From positions 1,550,001 through 1,614,000 of the forward strand of contig NZ_CP189882.1 in assembly GCF_052050035.1 (NCBI RefSeq): a stretch of DNA of 64,000 nucleotides. The letters run 5' to 3'. The notes under the pieces were generated by a model. The model was given only the letters and a program-made list of their open reading frames with translations, searched no databases and had not been told where the DNA came from. Position numbers and translations under genes: made by a program. The DNA is from Symbiopectobacterium purcellii_A. Its GTDB lineage: Bacteria > Pseudomonadota > Gammaproteobacteria > Enterobacterales > Enterobacteriaceae. This document shows positions 25,622 to 34,838 of the stretch, piece by piece (the first letter of the stretch is position 1; the number at the start of each line of letters is the position of its first letter).

Positions 25622-27664
25622 ATGACGAATCCATTATTGACCCCGTTTACCCTGCCCCCGTTTTCCGCCATTAACATTGATGACATCGTCCCCGCCGTTC
25701 AATCTGCGCTGGCAGACTGCCGCAGTGCGGTTGAGCGCGTCGTCGCGCAGGGGGCACCGTTCACCTGGGAAAATCTGTGTCAACCGCTGGCAGAGAGCGA
25801 CGATCGTTTGGGTCGCCTGTTTTCCCCGATCGGCCATCTCAATGCCGTGAAAAATAGCCCTGAGCTGCGTACTGCCTATGAGCAATGTTTGCCGCTGCTC
25901 TCTGAATACAGGACCTGGGTTGGACAACACACCGGGTTGTATCAGGCGTATCGCGACCTTAAAGAAGGGGCCCACTACGCGGCATTGAGCGTCGCGGAGA
26001 AAAAAGCGGTGGATAATACGCTGCGTGACTTCGAACTGTCCGGTATCGGTTTGCCGCCGGAAAAACAGAAGCGCTATGGCGAAATTGCCGCGCGCCTGTC
26101 TGAACTGGGCGCGCAGTACAGTAACAATGTACTCGACGCCACCATGGGTTGGAATAAGCACATCACTGACGTCGCGCAGCTTGAAGGAATGCCGGAAAGC
26201 GCGCTGGCCGCCGCTGCTGCACAAGCCGAGGCAAAAGGGCTGGAAGGTTGGCTGCTGACGCTGGATATCCCCAGCTATCTGCCTGTCATGACCTACTGCG
26301 CCAATCAGGCGCTGCGTGAAGAGATGTATCGCGCCTATGCAACCCGCGCCTCCGATCAGGGGCCGAACGCAGGTCAATGGGACAACAGCGAAGTGATGGC
26401 AGAGGAACTGGCGCTGCGCCATGAACTGGCACAACTGTTGGGTTTTGGCAGCTTCGCGGATAAATCCCTTGCTACCAAAATGGCAGAAAACCCGCAGCAG
26501 GTGCTGGATTTCCTCAACGATCTGGCAACGCGTGCTCGCCCACAAGGGGAAGCGGAACTGGCACAGCTGCGCGCCTTCGCCAAAGCGCATTATGGCGCTG
26601 GCGAACTGCAACCGTGGGACATTACTTACTACAGCGAATTGCAAAAGCAGCACCTCTACACCATCAGCGATGAGCAACTGCGCCCTTATTTCCCGGAACA
26701 ACGCGCGGTTGAAGGGCTGTTTGAAGTGGTGAAGCGCATTTACGGCATTACCGCCAAAGAGCGCCACGACGTAGACGTGTGGCACCCCGAAGTGCGTTTC
26801 TTCGACCTGTTTGATGAAAACGGCGGGCTGCGCGGCAGTTTCTACCTCGATCTCTATGCACGGGAACACAAGCGTGGCGGTGCCTGGATGGATGACTGCG
26901 CGGGACGCCTGCGCAAGAGTAACGGCGAACTGCAAAAACCGGTGGCCTATCTGGTATGTAACTTCAACCGTCCAGTCAACGGCAAACCCGCGCTGTTCAC
27001 CCACGATGAAGTCACCACCCTGTTCCATGAGTTTGGTCACGGCCTGCACCATATGCTGACGCAGATCGATACCGCTGGGGTGGCTGGCATTAGCGGTGTG
27101 CCATGGGATGCCGTCGAATTGCCGAGCCAGTTTATGGAAAACTGGTGCTGGGAACCGGAGGCGCTGGCATTTATCTCCGGTCACTACGAAACCGGCGAAC
27201 CGTTGCCACAAGCCATGTTGGACAAAATGCTGGCGGCAAAAAACTATCAGGCAGCGCTGTTTATCCTGCGCCAGCTTGAGTTCGGCCTGTTCGATTTCCG
27301 TCTGCACGCGGAATACGATCCGGCAAAAGGGGCACAAATTCTGCCGACACTGGCCGATGTCAAAGCCAAGGTCGCCGTCGTGCCCAGCCCAAGCTGGAAT
27401 CGCTTCCCGCACGCTTTCAGCCATATCTTCGCAGGCGGCTATGCCGCAGGCTACTACAGCTACCTGTGGGCGGATGTTCTGGCAGCGGACGCCTACTCGC
27501 GCTTTGAAGAAGAAGGCATTTTCAACCGCACTACCGGCCAGTCTTTCTTGGATAACATTCTGTCGCGCGGCGGTTCCGAAGCGCCGATGGATCTGTTCAA
27601 GCGCTTCCGTGGCCGTGAACCACAGCTTGATGCCATGCTGCACCATTATGGCATTAAAGGGTGA
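25622..27664 (+). CDS. prlC: Oligopeptidase A (PrlC)
   Basis: A cytoplasmic M3-family zinc metallopeptidase that degrades oligopeptides and cleaved signal peptides. The 680 residues match E. coli PrlC in length. The zinc site is LFHEFGHGLHHML near 468-480 and the third ligand Glu lies in WDAVELPSQFMENW about 25 residues on. The start ATG follows a GGACC-type weak site. The stop overlaps the rsmJ GTG start by 4 bp, so the pair forms an operon. A long antisense frame opposite it is a codon-bias shadow. Confidence 0.96.
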   Translation: MTNPLLTPFTLPPFSAINIDDIVPAVQSALADCRSAVERVVAQGAPFTWENLCQPLAESDDRLGRLFSPIGHLNAVKNSPELRTAYEQCLPLLSEYRTWVGQHTGLYQAYRDLKEGAHYAALSVAEKKAVDNTLRDFELSGIGLPPEKQKRYGEIAARLSELGAQYSNNVLDATMGWNKHITDVAQLEGMPESALAAAAAQAEAKGLEGWLLTLDIPSYLPVMTYCANQALREEMYRAYATRASDQGPNAGQWDNSEVMAEELALRHELAQLLGFGSFADKSLATKMAENPQQVLDFLNDLATRARPQGEAELAQLRAFAKAHYGAGELQPWDITYYSELQKQHLYTISDEQLRPYFPEQRAVEGLFEVVKRIYGITAKERHDVDVWHPEVRFFDLFDENGGLRGSFYLDLYAREHKRGGAWMDDCAGRLRKSNGELQKPVAYLVCNFNRPVNGKPALFTHDEVTTLFHEFGHGLHHMLTQIDTAGVAGISGVPWDAVELPSQFMENWCWEPEALAFISGHYETGEPLPQAMLDKMLAAKNYQAALFILRQLEFGLFDFRLHAEYDPAKGAQILPTLADVKAKVAVVPSPSWNRFPHAFSHIFAGGYAAGYYSYLWADVLAADAYSRFEEEGIFNRTTGQSFLDNILSRGGSEAPMDLFKRFRGREPQLDAMLHHYGIKG

Positions 27665-28407
27665 ACATCAGCCTGCTGACAGAAGGGGGCGCCGATAGAG
27701 GCGACCTTGATGCACTAGCGGCACGCTGGGGGTTGCAGGACGACACCAGCGCGACGCTGGCGCTGGTGCTAACGCCAGAACGTCTGGAGCTGCGCAAGCA
27801 GGATGAAGAGAAGCTCGGCGCTATCTATGTCGATTTCGTCACTGGCACAATGGCCCACCGCCGTCGTTTTGGCGGCGGACGTGGTGAAGCGGTTGCCAAA
27901 GCGGTGGGCATCAAAAAGGATTATCTGCCGGACGTCGTGGATGCTACCGCCGGGTTGGGCCGTGACGCGTTTGTGCTGGCCTCGTTAGGCTGTCGTGTAC
28001 GCATGCTGGAACGTAAACCGGTAGTTGCCGCACTGCTCGACGATGGCTTGCGCCGCGGCTATGAAGATGCCGAGATAGGCGCGTGGCTACGCGAAAGATT
28101 GACGCTGATTCATGCCTCAAGCCACACCGCCCTAAGCGATATCACACCGCCACCGGATGTGGTCTATCTCGATCCCATGTTTCCTCATCGGCAAAAAAGT
28201 GCGCTGGTAAAGAAAGAGATGCGGGTGTTTCAATCGCTGGTGGGCGCGGACGACGATGCGGATGCCCTACTGGCTCCCGCGCGGGCGTTGGCGAAAAAGC
28301 GCGTGGTGGTAAAACGCCCCGACTACGCTCCGCCGCTGGCAGGCATTGCCGCCCAATCGATGCTGACCACCAAAAGCCACCGCTTTGATTTTTATTTGCC
28401 GCTGTAG
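27661..28407 (+). CDS. rsmJ: 16S rRNA (guanine-1516-N2)-methyltransferase RsmJ
   Basis: It transfers a methyl group from SAM to N2 of G1516 in 16S rRNA. It starts at a GTG overlapping the prlC stop. The 248 residues include FGGGRGEAVAKAVG, the SAM-binding VVDATAGLGRDAFVLASLG near 97-115, CRVRMLERKPVVAALLDDGL and the catalytic-type VYLDPMFPHRQKSALVKKEM. The gene is intact and translationally coupled to prlC. Confidence 0.95.
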   Translation: MNISLLTEGGADRGDLDALAARWGLQDDTSATLALVLTPERLELRKQDEEKLGAIYVDFVTGTMAHRRRFGGGRGEAVAKAVGIKKDYLPDVVDATAGLGRDAFVLASLGCRVRMLERKPVVAALLDDGLRRGYEDAEIGAWLRERLTLIHASSHTALSDITPPPDVVYLDPMFPHRQKSALVKKEMRVFQSLVGADDDADALLAPARALAKKRVVVKRPDYAPPLAGIAAQSMLTTKSHRFDFYLPL

Positions 28408-28434
28408 TTCATCGTCTTTATTTTGTCTTTTTAC

Positions 28435-28464
28435 CGTTAAGCGCTCATATATGAGCGCTTAACG
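28435..28464. promoter_or_regulatory. 30-bp perfect palindrome, putative HipB-type operator 1
   Basis: A perfect palindrome centred at 28449/28450 with half-site CGTTAAGCGCTCATA. The core AAGCGCTC...GAGCGCTT recurs at 28651-28676 and a half-site GAGCGCT overlaps the hipB-like start codon, so it is likely an operator of that gene. It might double as the rsmJ terminator, but no T-run follows. Confidence 0.6.
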
Positions 28465-28518
28465 AGTATTAGCAATTATCCATGATCGCTTATCCCTTTA
28501 TGCATTGATTAAAAAATA

Positions 28519-28610
28519 TAGCCAAGCGACATTATTTTGATAACAGCCAGCTATGCTTCTTTGCCGCATATCAGGGCATAGGATGTAATCATTTTTAAGT
28601 CGGTTGGCTA
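28519..28610 (+). mobile_element. MITE-A copy 4
   Basis: 92 bp flanked by TA at 28517-28518 and 28611-28612, between the two palindromes upstream of the hipB-like gene. It is the only copy clearly outside a coding region, and it separates the operators by about 190 bp. Confidence 0.93.
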
Positions 28611-28650
28611 TAACGACTGCTACACTTGGGGAAAGAAATGCGAAAACTTT

Positions 28651-28676
28651 TTAAGCGCTCACATATGCGCGCTTAA
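28651..28676. promoter_or_regulatory. Imperfect palindrome, putative HipB-type operator 2
   Basis: TTAAGCGCTC, six bases, GCGCGCTTAA: the same half-site as the palindrome at 28435-28464 with two mismatches. It is 20 bp upstream of the hipB-like GTG start and AAGAGGA ribosome site. Confidence 0.6.
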
Positions 28677-28695
28677 CTTTATTAAGAGGAAATAT

Positions 28696-29040
28696 GTGAG
28701 CGCTAAACCTAATAATCGGTCGCTTTCTGCTCCTGCCGTTCGGGCACTCAAAAAGCTGGGCACTGATCTCGCTTTGGCACGGCGGCGACGGCATATTACA
28801 CAGGTATCCATGGCAGAACGCCTTGGCATCTCCGTCGCTACATTACGTCGTTTGGAAAAGGGCGATCCGCGTATCTCGATGGGAACGCTGGCTCAGTCGC
28901 TGCTGATACTGGGCGAATTAGAGAAAATAAACGGATTACTGGACACCGCCACGGATGACATTGGTCTGATGATGATGAACGATGCACTTCCTCAACGTGT
29001 ACGCACCAAACGCCTCACGTCAGGTTCGGGAGGGTTATAG
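28696..29040 (+). CDS. HipB-like XRE-family antitoxin/repressor
   Basis: 114 residues with an XRE helix-turn-helix (residues 37-65 or so: ITQVSMAERLGISVATLRRL, then EKGDPRISMGTLAQ). It starts at GTG after AAGAGGA. The product should bind the palindromic operators upstream and neutralise the HipA-type kinase encoded 2 bp after its stop. The gene is intact although its partner is disrupted. Confidence 0.82.
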   Translation: MSAKPNNRSLSAPAVRALKKLGTDLALARRRRHITQVSMAERLGISVATLRRLEKGDPRISMGTLAQSLLILGELEKINGLLDTATDDIGLMMMNDALPQRVRTKRLTSGSGGL

Positions 29041-29111
29041 TAATGTCGGCAAAACAGCAGGCCGTCCGGGTCGCCATCGGCCAATCAGCACTGCCGGTAG
29101 GAGAATTGGTA

Positions 29112-29203
29112 TAGCCAACCGACTTAAAAATGATTACAGCCGATGCCCTGATATGTGGCAAAGAAGCATAGCTGGCTGTTATCAAAATAATGTCGCTTAG
29201 CTA
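29112..29203 (-). mobile_element. MITE-A copy 5 (variant subfamily)
   Basis: 92 bp flanked by TA at 29110-29111 and 29204-29205, within codon 24 of the hipA-like gene. It shares diagnostic differences (ACAGCCGATG, ATGTGGC, CGCTTAGCTA) with the copy at 59896-59987. Confidence 0.92.
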
Positions 29204-30019
29204 TATATAGCAAGGAAGGGCGCAGAGAATTTTCCGCGTTTTCTTATGATGATACATGGTTGGCGGCGGCCAACCGTTTTGAAATATCTCCCGACCTCGC
29301 GCTGATTGCAGGCTATCAATACCGTAAAGCGCCCAGCAAGGAAGACTCTCTGTTCCATTTTGCTTTTGCCGACACGGAACCTGACGGATGGGGCTGCCGT
29401 GTGATTGCACGCGATCACGCTAAACGCCGCAAGATCGCACAGGGGAGCCTGGGCGCAAGTCCTGCTCTGACAGAAATGGATTTTCTATTAGGTGTGGATG
29501 ATGCGAGCCGTATCGGTGCACTGCGACTAATAGATGCTGACGGTAATTTTTTACGTTCCGCGATAGACGGTGGTCTAGGTACACCACCGCTACTTGAATT
29601 ACAGCAACTGATTGGTGCTACACGCGCTGTCGAAATGAACCAAGAAACGACCGCCGATCTGAAATACCTACGAGGAAGAGGGACTTCACTGGGTGGCATG
29701 CGCCCAAAATGTTCCGTCATGGATGATGACGGGCATCTGGCTATCGGTAAATTTCCCAGCGTACAGGACGATCGCAGCGTCACGCGGGGTGAAGTGTTAG
29801 CACTACAACTCGCGGCAACGGCAGGTATTCGGGTGGCCGAATCACGCGTCGTTATGTCTGAGGATATTCCAGTGGCGTTAATACGTCGCTTTGATCGTAT
29901 CCCAAATGGTGGTCGAATTCCTTACCTTTCCGCAGGTTCCATGCTGCAAGCCACGCGCACGGAAGACTATGCCTACAGCCAAATTGCCGACGTTATTCTC
30001 ACGTACAGCATCTCACCGT

Positions 30020-30208
30020 GGCTTTGTTGAATAATTTAACCGTTTGATTTACATCTTCTTTAGTTAGAATGCATTTACAGAGAATGTATTTTGTTAGAAC
30101 GACAAATCAAATAGTTAGCACAATAAAAAGCATTCCGAGAGGAAAAATTAGTCGTTGAAATTTTATAATGCTTATATAAATCAGTATCTTAAATTATTCA
30201 ACAAAGCC
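30020..30208 (+). mobile_element. MITE-B copy 1
   Basis: A 189-bp element, GGCTTTGTTGAATAATTTAA ... to ... TTATTCAACAAAGCC, with 9-bp target repeat TCTCACCGT at 30011-30019 and 30209-30217. No coding capacity. Its ends and repeat size match IS5-b. Confidence 0.93.
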
Positions 30209-30665
30209 TCTCACCGTTAGAAGATTTGGCAGAATTATGGCGGCGCATTGTCTTTAATCTGCTGATCACCAATGTGGACGACCATCTACAAAATCACGGT
30301 TTTCTGCACGTTGAACACGGGCAATGGCGACTGGCTCCTGCCTTTGACGTCAATCCGTTCCCAGATAAGGATCAAGAATTAAAACTTTGGCTCGATGAAG
30401 ACTACGGCACCGTCGATTCGATCGACGCCGTTCTGGCAAAAGCCACTGACTTCCGTTTATCACCGCAGCAGGCTAATGCGATCCTTGCGCAAGTCTACCA
30501 TACGGTGGATAACTGGAGAGCATCAGCAATCCTCAACACCGTAGGCATGACCAAAACGGATATCGACGCCTTTATCCCCGCATTCGAGAATCCACAAATG
30601 CAGCGCGCCGCGCAGTTGATAAGATAACGCACGGCCAGTCAACACCTGAAAACCGCTTAGCAACT

Positions 30666-31745
30666 TTACGCCGACAACGCCTCAACCCGCTCGATGGCGC
30701 CACGCAGGCTTTCTGCACTCAGCGGCACAGACAGCGCGTGGATCAATTCGAACGGTGCCAGCGTGCGCGCAATCACTTTCTCCACATCGGCGTGATTATG
30801 GATATCAACACCGAGCGCCTTCAAGCTGGTGGGCAGGTTGAAACGCGCAAACGCCGCAATCAGTTGCTCGGTCACGTCGCGCTGTCCGAGCAGTTCACTC
30901 TGCACCAGAATGCCATAAGCCACTTTGGTGCCGTGCAGGAAATGCTCGGTTTGCGGTAAGGTGGTCAGCCCGTTATGCACCGCTGCCACGCGGGTGTAGC
31001 GTTCACCTAAGCCGCCGACCATACCCCCACCAGCGACAATCGCATCGACCACATCAAGGAAGGCCTGCGTCAGTTCGCCATGCCGTTGATCGGCCAGCGC
31101 CTGTTCACTGCTGTTGAGCAGCACATTACGAATAGAGAGCGCCGCTTCAATCCCCAAACGCACCGTTAGCGGCAGATTTTCTGGTTGTGGGCTCAACACC
31201 ACCGCCTCATACCATTTCGCCAGCGTATCGCCGATCCCTGCCAGCAAATATTCCTGCGGCGCGCGCAGAATGATAGTGGGTTCCACCAGCACCAGATGGT
31301 TGGCATCGTTGAAAATTTCAAAACGCAGCGCCTGACCTTCATCGTTATACCACACGGAAAGCGGCGTCCAAGCGGCACAGGTCGCGGCGATGGTAGGGAT
31401 AGCCACCAGCGGTAAACCGAGGCGACGCGCCACCACTTTAGCAGTGTCCAACAGCGCACCGCCACCGACACCAATCACCACCTGACGATCGTCACCCGCT
31501 TGTGCACAGAGTTGCGCCACCGCGCTTTCGCTGCAATGGCCGCCAAAAGCAATGTGCTTTGCACCGGCCAGGGTGAATGCCGCAGGCAAAAACGAGGTAG
31601 CTGCCGCAATCGCCCGTTCACCATAAATCCAGACCGCGCTTCCCAGCTGTGCCGGGGTATAAAGGGTTTCCAACTCCTGCAATGCGCCGGGGTAGGAGTA
31701 ATAGTTGGCGGGGCCGGTTACCACGCGAATTGCGGTGCTGGTCAT
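30666..31745 (-). CDS. hcxA: Hydroxycarboxylate dehydrogenase A (HcxA/YbdH), metal site probably damaged
   Basis: An iron/zinc-type (group III) alcohol dehydrogenase homologous to E. coli YbdH/HcxA, which reduces 2-oxoacids such as 2-oxobutyrate with NADPH. The 359 residues include the nucleotide-binding VVIGVGGGALLDTAKVVARR, PTIAATCAAWTPLSVWYND, the metal-ligand Asp region GIGDTLAKWYEAVV and LHGTKVAYGI with a metal His. The stretch that normally reads AAAHAVHNGL is AAVHNGL here. This 9-bp in-frame loss removes the His that by analogy with FucO and GldA is a metal ligand. The fold is probably retained; activity is doubtful. Confidence 0.85.
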   Translation of the reverse strand: MTSTAIRVVTGPANYYSYPGALQELETLYTPAQLGSAVWIYGERAIAAATSFLPAAFTLAGAKHIAFGGHCSESAVAQLCAQAGDDRQVVIGVGGGALLDTAKVVARRLGLPLVAIPTIAATCAAWTPLSVWYNDEGQALRFEIFNDANHLVLVEPTIILRAPQEYLLAGIGDTLAKWYEAVVLSPQPENLPLTVRLGIEAALSIRNVLLNSSEQALADQRHGELTQAFLDVVDAIVAGGGMVGGLGERYTRVAAVHNGLTTLPQTEHFLHGTKVAYGILVQSELLGQRDVTEQLIAAFARFNLPTSLKALGVDIHNHADVEKVIARTLAPFELIHALSVPLSAESLRGAIERVEALSA

Positions 31746-32030
31746 GATGCTACGTCCTGTTGTGTGTTGATTGTCATCGGTGAATAATCACTACCTTACC
31801 ACAAAAAGACTTCTAGATGGCTATAAACATCGAAAGCATCATGATGCATTTTTTTCATGTTGCTCGGTAAGCGCCTGTTTTATGAATTATCTTCATGTTA
31901 CGTCTGGACATCTGGACGGCTAATAACATTTTGCTTTATCTTATTCTTATGCGTTTTCGTTCATTGCCAGGCGTTATCACCCCGTGAAAGATCTGGCCGA
32001 TCAGATGTCTTTTTTCCTGGGATAACCGCC

Positions 32031-32221
32031 ATGACGCACACACATCCGCCAACGCCACACAAACTGGAAATGCGTGGGATTTCCATTGCCTTTTCCGGCT
32101 TCGCTGCGCTGACGCAGGTCGATTTCACGCTAGAAGGCGGCTCTATCCACGCGCTGACCGGTGCCAATGGCGCAGGCAAATCCACGCTGATGGCGGTACT
32201 TTCCGGTGCGCATGAGCACTA
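32031..32221 (+). pseudogene. Sugar-type ABC transporter ATPase, N-terminal stub
   Basis: About 64 residues, MTHTHPPTPHKLEMRGISIA ... GGSIHALTGANGAGKSTLMA VLSGAHEHYS. These are the first strands and Walker A of the RbsA/XylG/LsrA type of double-cassette ATPase. IS630-a cuts it at 32221, and the sequence beyond that element is IS30-b, not the rest of the gene. The transported sugar cannot be told. Confidence 0.72.
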
Positions 32222-32242
32222 TAGCCAAGCGACTTAATTTTG

Positions 32243-32767
32243 ATTACACCATATGGACTGAGAACAAACTCTCTGTATCGCAACCCATCTCTCTTTTTTT
32301 GCTTTTTGCTTGTGCCCATTTATGCTCAATTGGGTTAAGATCTGGCGAATATGTAGGCAAATACTCCACCATATACCCTGCATCGATGATGACTTGTTGA
32401 ATATTATGTTTTTTGTGAAAAGTGGCATTGTCCATCATGATTACACTGTTTTTAGGGAGTACTGGGATAAGGACTTGTGTGACCCAGGCATAGAAAACAT
32501 CGCTGTTAATATTGATATCAAATAATCCGATAGCAAACAGCGTTGTGCCTAATAAAGCGCCGATAACATTTGTTCTTCCCCTAGCTCCCCAGTTCTTCAG
32601 GCCAAAACACCGTTGACCTTTTGGGGAATAGCCGTGAGTCCGTGGGGCATCGTGTGAAAAACCACTTTCATCAATAAAAACAATAGGTTTACCTTCTTTT
32701 TCATACTGTTGTTTTTTTTGTTGAAATCCCTGCCGGGCGTTTTCGTCGGCTTTCGGATGACGTAGAG
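32243..32767 (-). CDS. IS630-a transposase, frame 2 (DDE part)
   Basis: Identical in layout to the first copy: the catalytic frame with FIDESGFSHD, MMDNATFHKK and DLNPIEHKWAQ is open. The A8 shift site (eight Ts at 32768-32775 on the given strand) is preserved. Upstream frame 1 is broken by MITE-A, so no full protein is expected from this copy. Confidence 0.8.
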
Positions 32768-33160
32768 TTTTTTTTATAGGTCAATCCCAGCTTTTTAAGC
32801 GCTTGCCAAATGGCCTTCTGACAAACGCCAAAACGCTCTGCACGTTCTTTTTGGTAAGCATCTGGATATTGTTCAACATCTTTTATCAACTCGGATTTAT
32901 CGATCTTTCGCTGACGCGTGGTCGATGCTTTTGACTCTATTTGATTAATCCAACGCGATACAGAGGCAGGGCCAATCCGAAATTGCTTCGCTGTTTCTCG
33001 GATACTCAACCCTTCGTTTTTCCGTGTAGATATAGCCAACCGACTTAAAAATGATTACATCCTATGCCCTGATATGCGGCAAAGAAGCATAGCTGGCTGT
33101 TATCAAAATAATGTCGCTTGGCTATATCACTTTACGTCTAAAATCAATTGAATAGCTCAT
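32701..33160 (-). pseudogene. IS630-a transposase, frame 1, broken by MITE-A
   Basis: The first 11 codons (MSYSIDFRRKV) are separated from STRKNEGLSIRETAKQF by the MITE-A at 33033-33124. The remaining frame opens from a codon inside the MITE, so an N-terminally altered protein is conceivable. Confidence 0.82.
33033..33124 (-). mobile_element. MITE-A copy 6
   Basis: 92 bp flanked by TA at 33031-33032 and 33125-33126, inserted in IS630-a itself, the likely source of its transposase. Confidence 0.93.
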
Positions 33161-33195
33161 TTAAATAATGTAATCAAAATTAAGTCGTTTAGCTA

Positions 33196-33860
33196 TATAT
33201 CGCTATATCCTGCAGGAGAGACAGGCTGGCGGGGAGCTATATCAGCAACTTCCTCATCGGGGAAAACGTTACAGGTACAATGCCGAAAACCTCAAATCAG
33301 GCCCTATTCCCAACCGTGTTGGTATTGAGTATCGCCCAGCTCAAGCCGAGCTTAAACAGGAGCCTGGCCACTTCGAAATTGACACTATTTTTGGCAAAGA
33401 CCAGAAGTCATTCTTGTTAACCATCGTAGATAAAGCATTGAAAACCGTCATCATTCGCAAACTGCCTAATAAGCGTGCGGAGACTGTGGTTGCTGCTTTC
33501 AGGGACATTGAAGCTAATACCTTTTGCAAGTTTAAGACCCTAACAGCTGATAACGGCCCTGAATTCGCTCTGCACGAGCAAATTACTCAAATCACAGGGG
33601 CGCAGGTCTACTTTGCCCATCCTTATCATTCCTGGGAGAGGGGCTTGAATGAGCACACCAACGGGCTGATACGACGTTTTTACCCAAAGGGAACAGACTT
33701 CAGTCAGGTCAGTCATCGTAAGATTGCCGAACTCGAACACATACTCAATACAAGGGGCAGAAAATCGCTGGGCTATCGTTCCCCCAATGAGGTATTTTTA
33801 ACGCACTTACTGGTGGCATAAGCCTCTACCGTTTTGTTGCGTTTCGAGTGGGGATGGGGC
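33196..33860 (+). mobile_element. IS30-b copy 1 (left part missing)
   Basis: The right two-thirds of a second IS30-family element ending in GTTTCGAGTGGGGATGGGGC. Its 5' part is replaced by IS630-a. It joins directly to the interior of IS3-b at 33861. Confidence 0.85.
33198..33821 (+). pseudogene. IS30-b transposase, C-terminal part
   Basis: Reads YRYILQERQAGGELYQQLPH ... FEIDTIFGKDQKS, LTADNGPEFALHEQ, HSWERGLNEHTNGLIRRFYP to THLLVA. The catalytic core is complete but the DNA-binding N-terminus is missing. It is clearly diverged from the IS30-a product. Confidence 0.86.
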
Positions 33861-34837
33861 TGTAGGTATTAGCGAGCGGACGTTCCAGCGCTGGCGGCTA
33901 AGTCCTGACGACCGGCGACCGACGGCATCACGGCCGATGCCGAAAAACAGGCTCAGTGCTGAAGAGGAACAGCAGGTGCTGGCCATCTGCCATGAGCCAC
34001 GATTCGCCAGTCTGTCGCCGGCGCAAATCGTACCGGCACTAGCCGATGAGGGGCGTTACGTTGCCAGTGAATCGACGTTTTACCGGGTGTTGCGCCGTGC
34101 CGGAGAGGTCAGTCATCGCGGGCGTCAGCAGGCCCCGCAAAGTAAGCCGCTGTCGACATGGAAGGCGATCGCGCCGAACCAGGTGTGGTCGTGGGACATC
34201 ACCTGGCTGAAGTCGCTGACGGCGGGTCACTGGTTCTACCTGTATCTCATAGAAGATGTGTTCAGTCGCAAAATAGTGGGTTATGAGGTGTACCCGGTCG
34301 AAAGCGGCGAGTATGCAGCAGAACTGCTGAAGCGAACGGTGCTGAGCGAGCGCTGCTGGCAGGAGCCGCTGGTACTGCATGCGGATAACGGTGCACCGAT
34401 GAAGTCACAGGTGCTGCAGGTGAAGCTTGCGGAGCTGAAGATAACCCCGTCACACAGTCGGCCGCGGGTAAGCAACGACAACGCCCACGCGGAATCGCTG
34501 TTCAGGATGCAGAAATACGTGCCTGCATGGTCTGAAAAAGGCTTTGCAACGCTGGAAGATGCGCGAGCCTGGGTGGAAACCTTCGTCGGCTGGTACAACG
34601 AGGAACATCGCCATAGCGGTATCCGGTATGTCACGCCGGGCCAGCGGCACAGAGGCGAAGACAGCCAGTTGCTGGTAAAGCGAAAATCGGTGTATGAGGC
34701 AGCAAAAATGCAGAACCCGCATCGTTGGTCAGGGCCAACAAGAAACTGGGAGCGGCAGGACGAAGTGTGGCTAAATCCGGAACGGGAAAAACAGGCCGTA
34801 TGAATCAACTGGGGCGACAACTACCTTGACACGCACC
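33861..34837 (+). mobile_element. IS3-b copy 2 (5' truncated)
   Basis: It starts inside orfB (VGISERTFQRWRLSPDDRRP) and runs to the IS3-b right end GTAGTTGTC-type terminus before 34838. OrfA and the left end are missing, replaced by IS30-b. Confidence 0.85.
33862..34803 (+). pseudogene. IS3-b transposase OrfB, N-terminally truncated
   Basis: An open frame with the full catalytic domain: NQVWSWDITWLKS, LHADNGAPMKSQ, NDNAHAESLFRMQKY. The C-terminus NPHRWSGPTRNWERQDEVW is intact. The first 30 residues or so and the partner OrfA are absent. It supplies the uninterrupted reference for the broken copy at 14083-16090. Confidence 0.85.
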
Positions 34838-34838
34838 G

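Larger units (their letters stand above)
29043..30627 (+). pseudogene. HipA-type kinase toxin gene broken by MITE-A and MITE-B
   Basis: Three in-frame segments reconstruct a 430-residue HipA-family Ser/Thr kinase. They are 29043-29111 (MSAKQQAVRVAIGQSALPVG), 29206-30019 and 30218-30627. Recognisable pieces are the HipA N-terminal lobe (YSKEGRREFSAFSYDD), GRGTSLGGMRPKCSV, KFPSVQDDRSV, and the kinase core LLITNVDDHLQNHGFLH followed by LAPAFDVNPFP. The first insertion removes the start region and the second cuts the catalytic lobe, so no active toxin is expected. Without them the frame is open, so decay began with the MITEs. Confidence 0.87.
32222..33195 (-). mobile_element. IS630-a copy 2, carrying MITE-A
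   Basis: 880 bp plus a 94-bp MITE-A insertion. TA lies on both sides, but the left flank is the ABC ATPase gene and the right flank is inside an IS30-b transposase gene, so the copy is a recombination product. Confidence 0.9.

Noticed and set aside
25634..27646. 670-codon open frame on the minus strand opposite prlC
   Set aside because: It mirrors the whole of prlC, has no recognisable domain, no ribosome site of note, and arises from the GC-rich third-position bias of prlC.
29043..30627. An intact split toxin made from separate hipA-like frames
   Set aside because: The longest piece ends within the kinase lobe and the catalytic Asp lies in a different piece; independent function is not supported.
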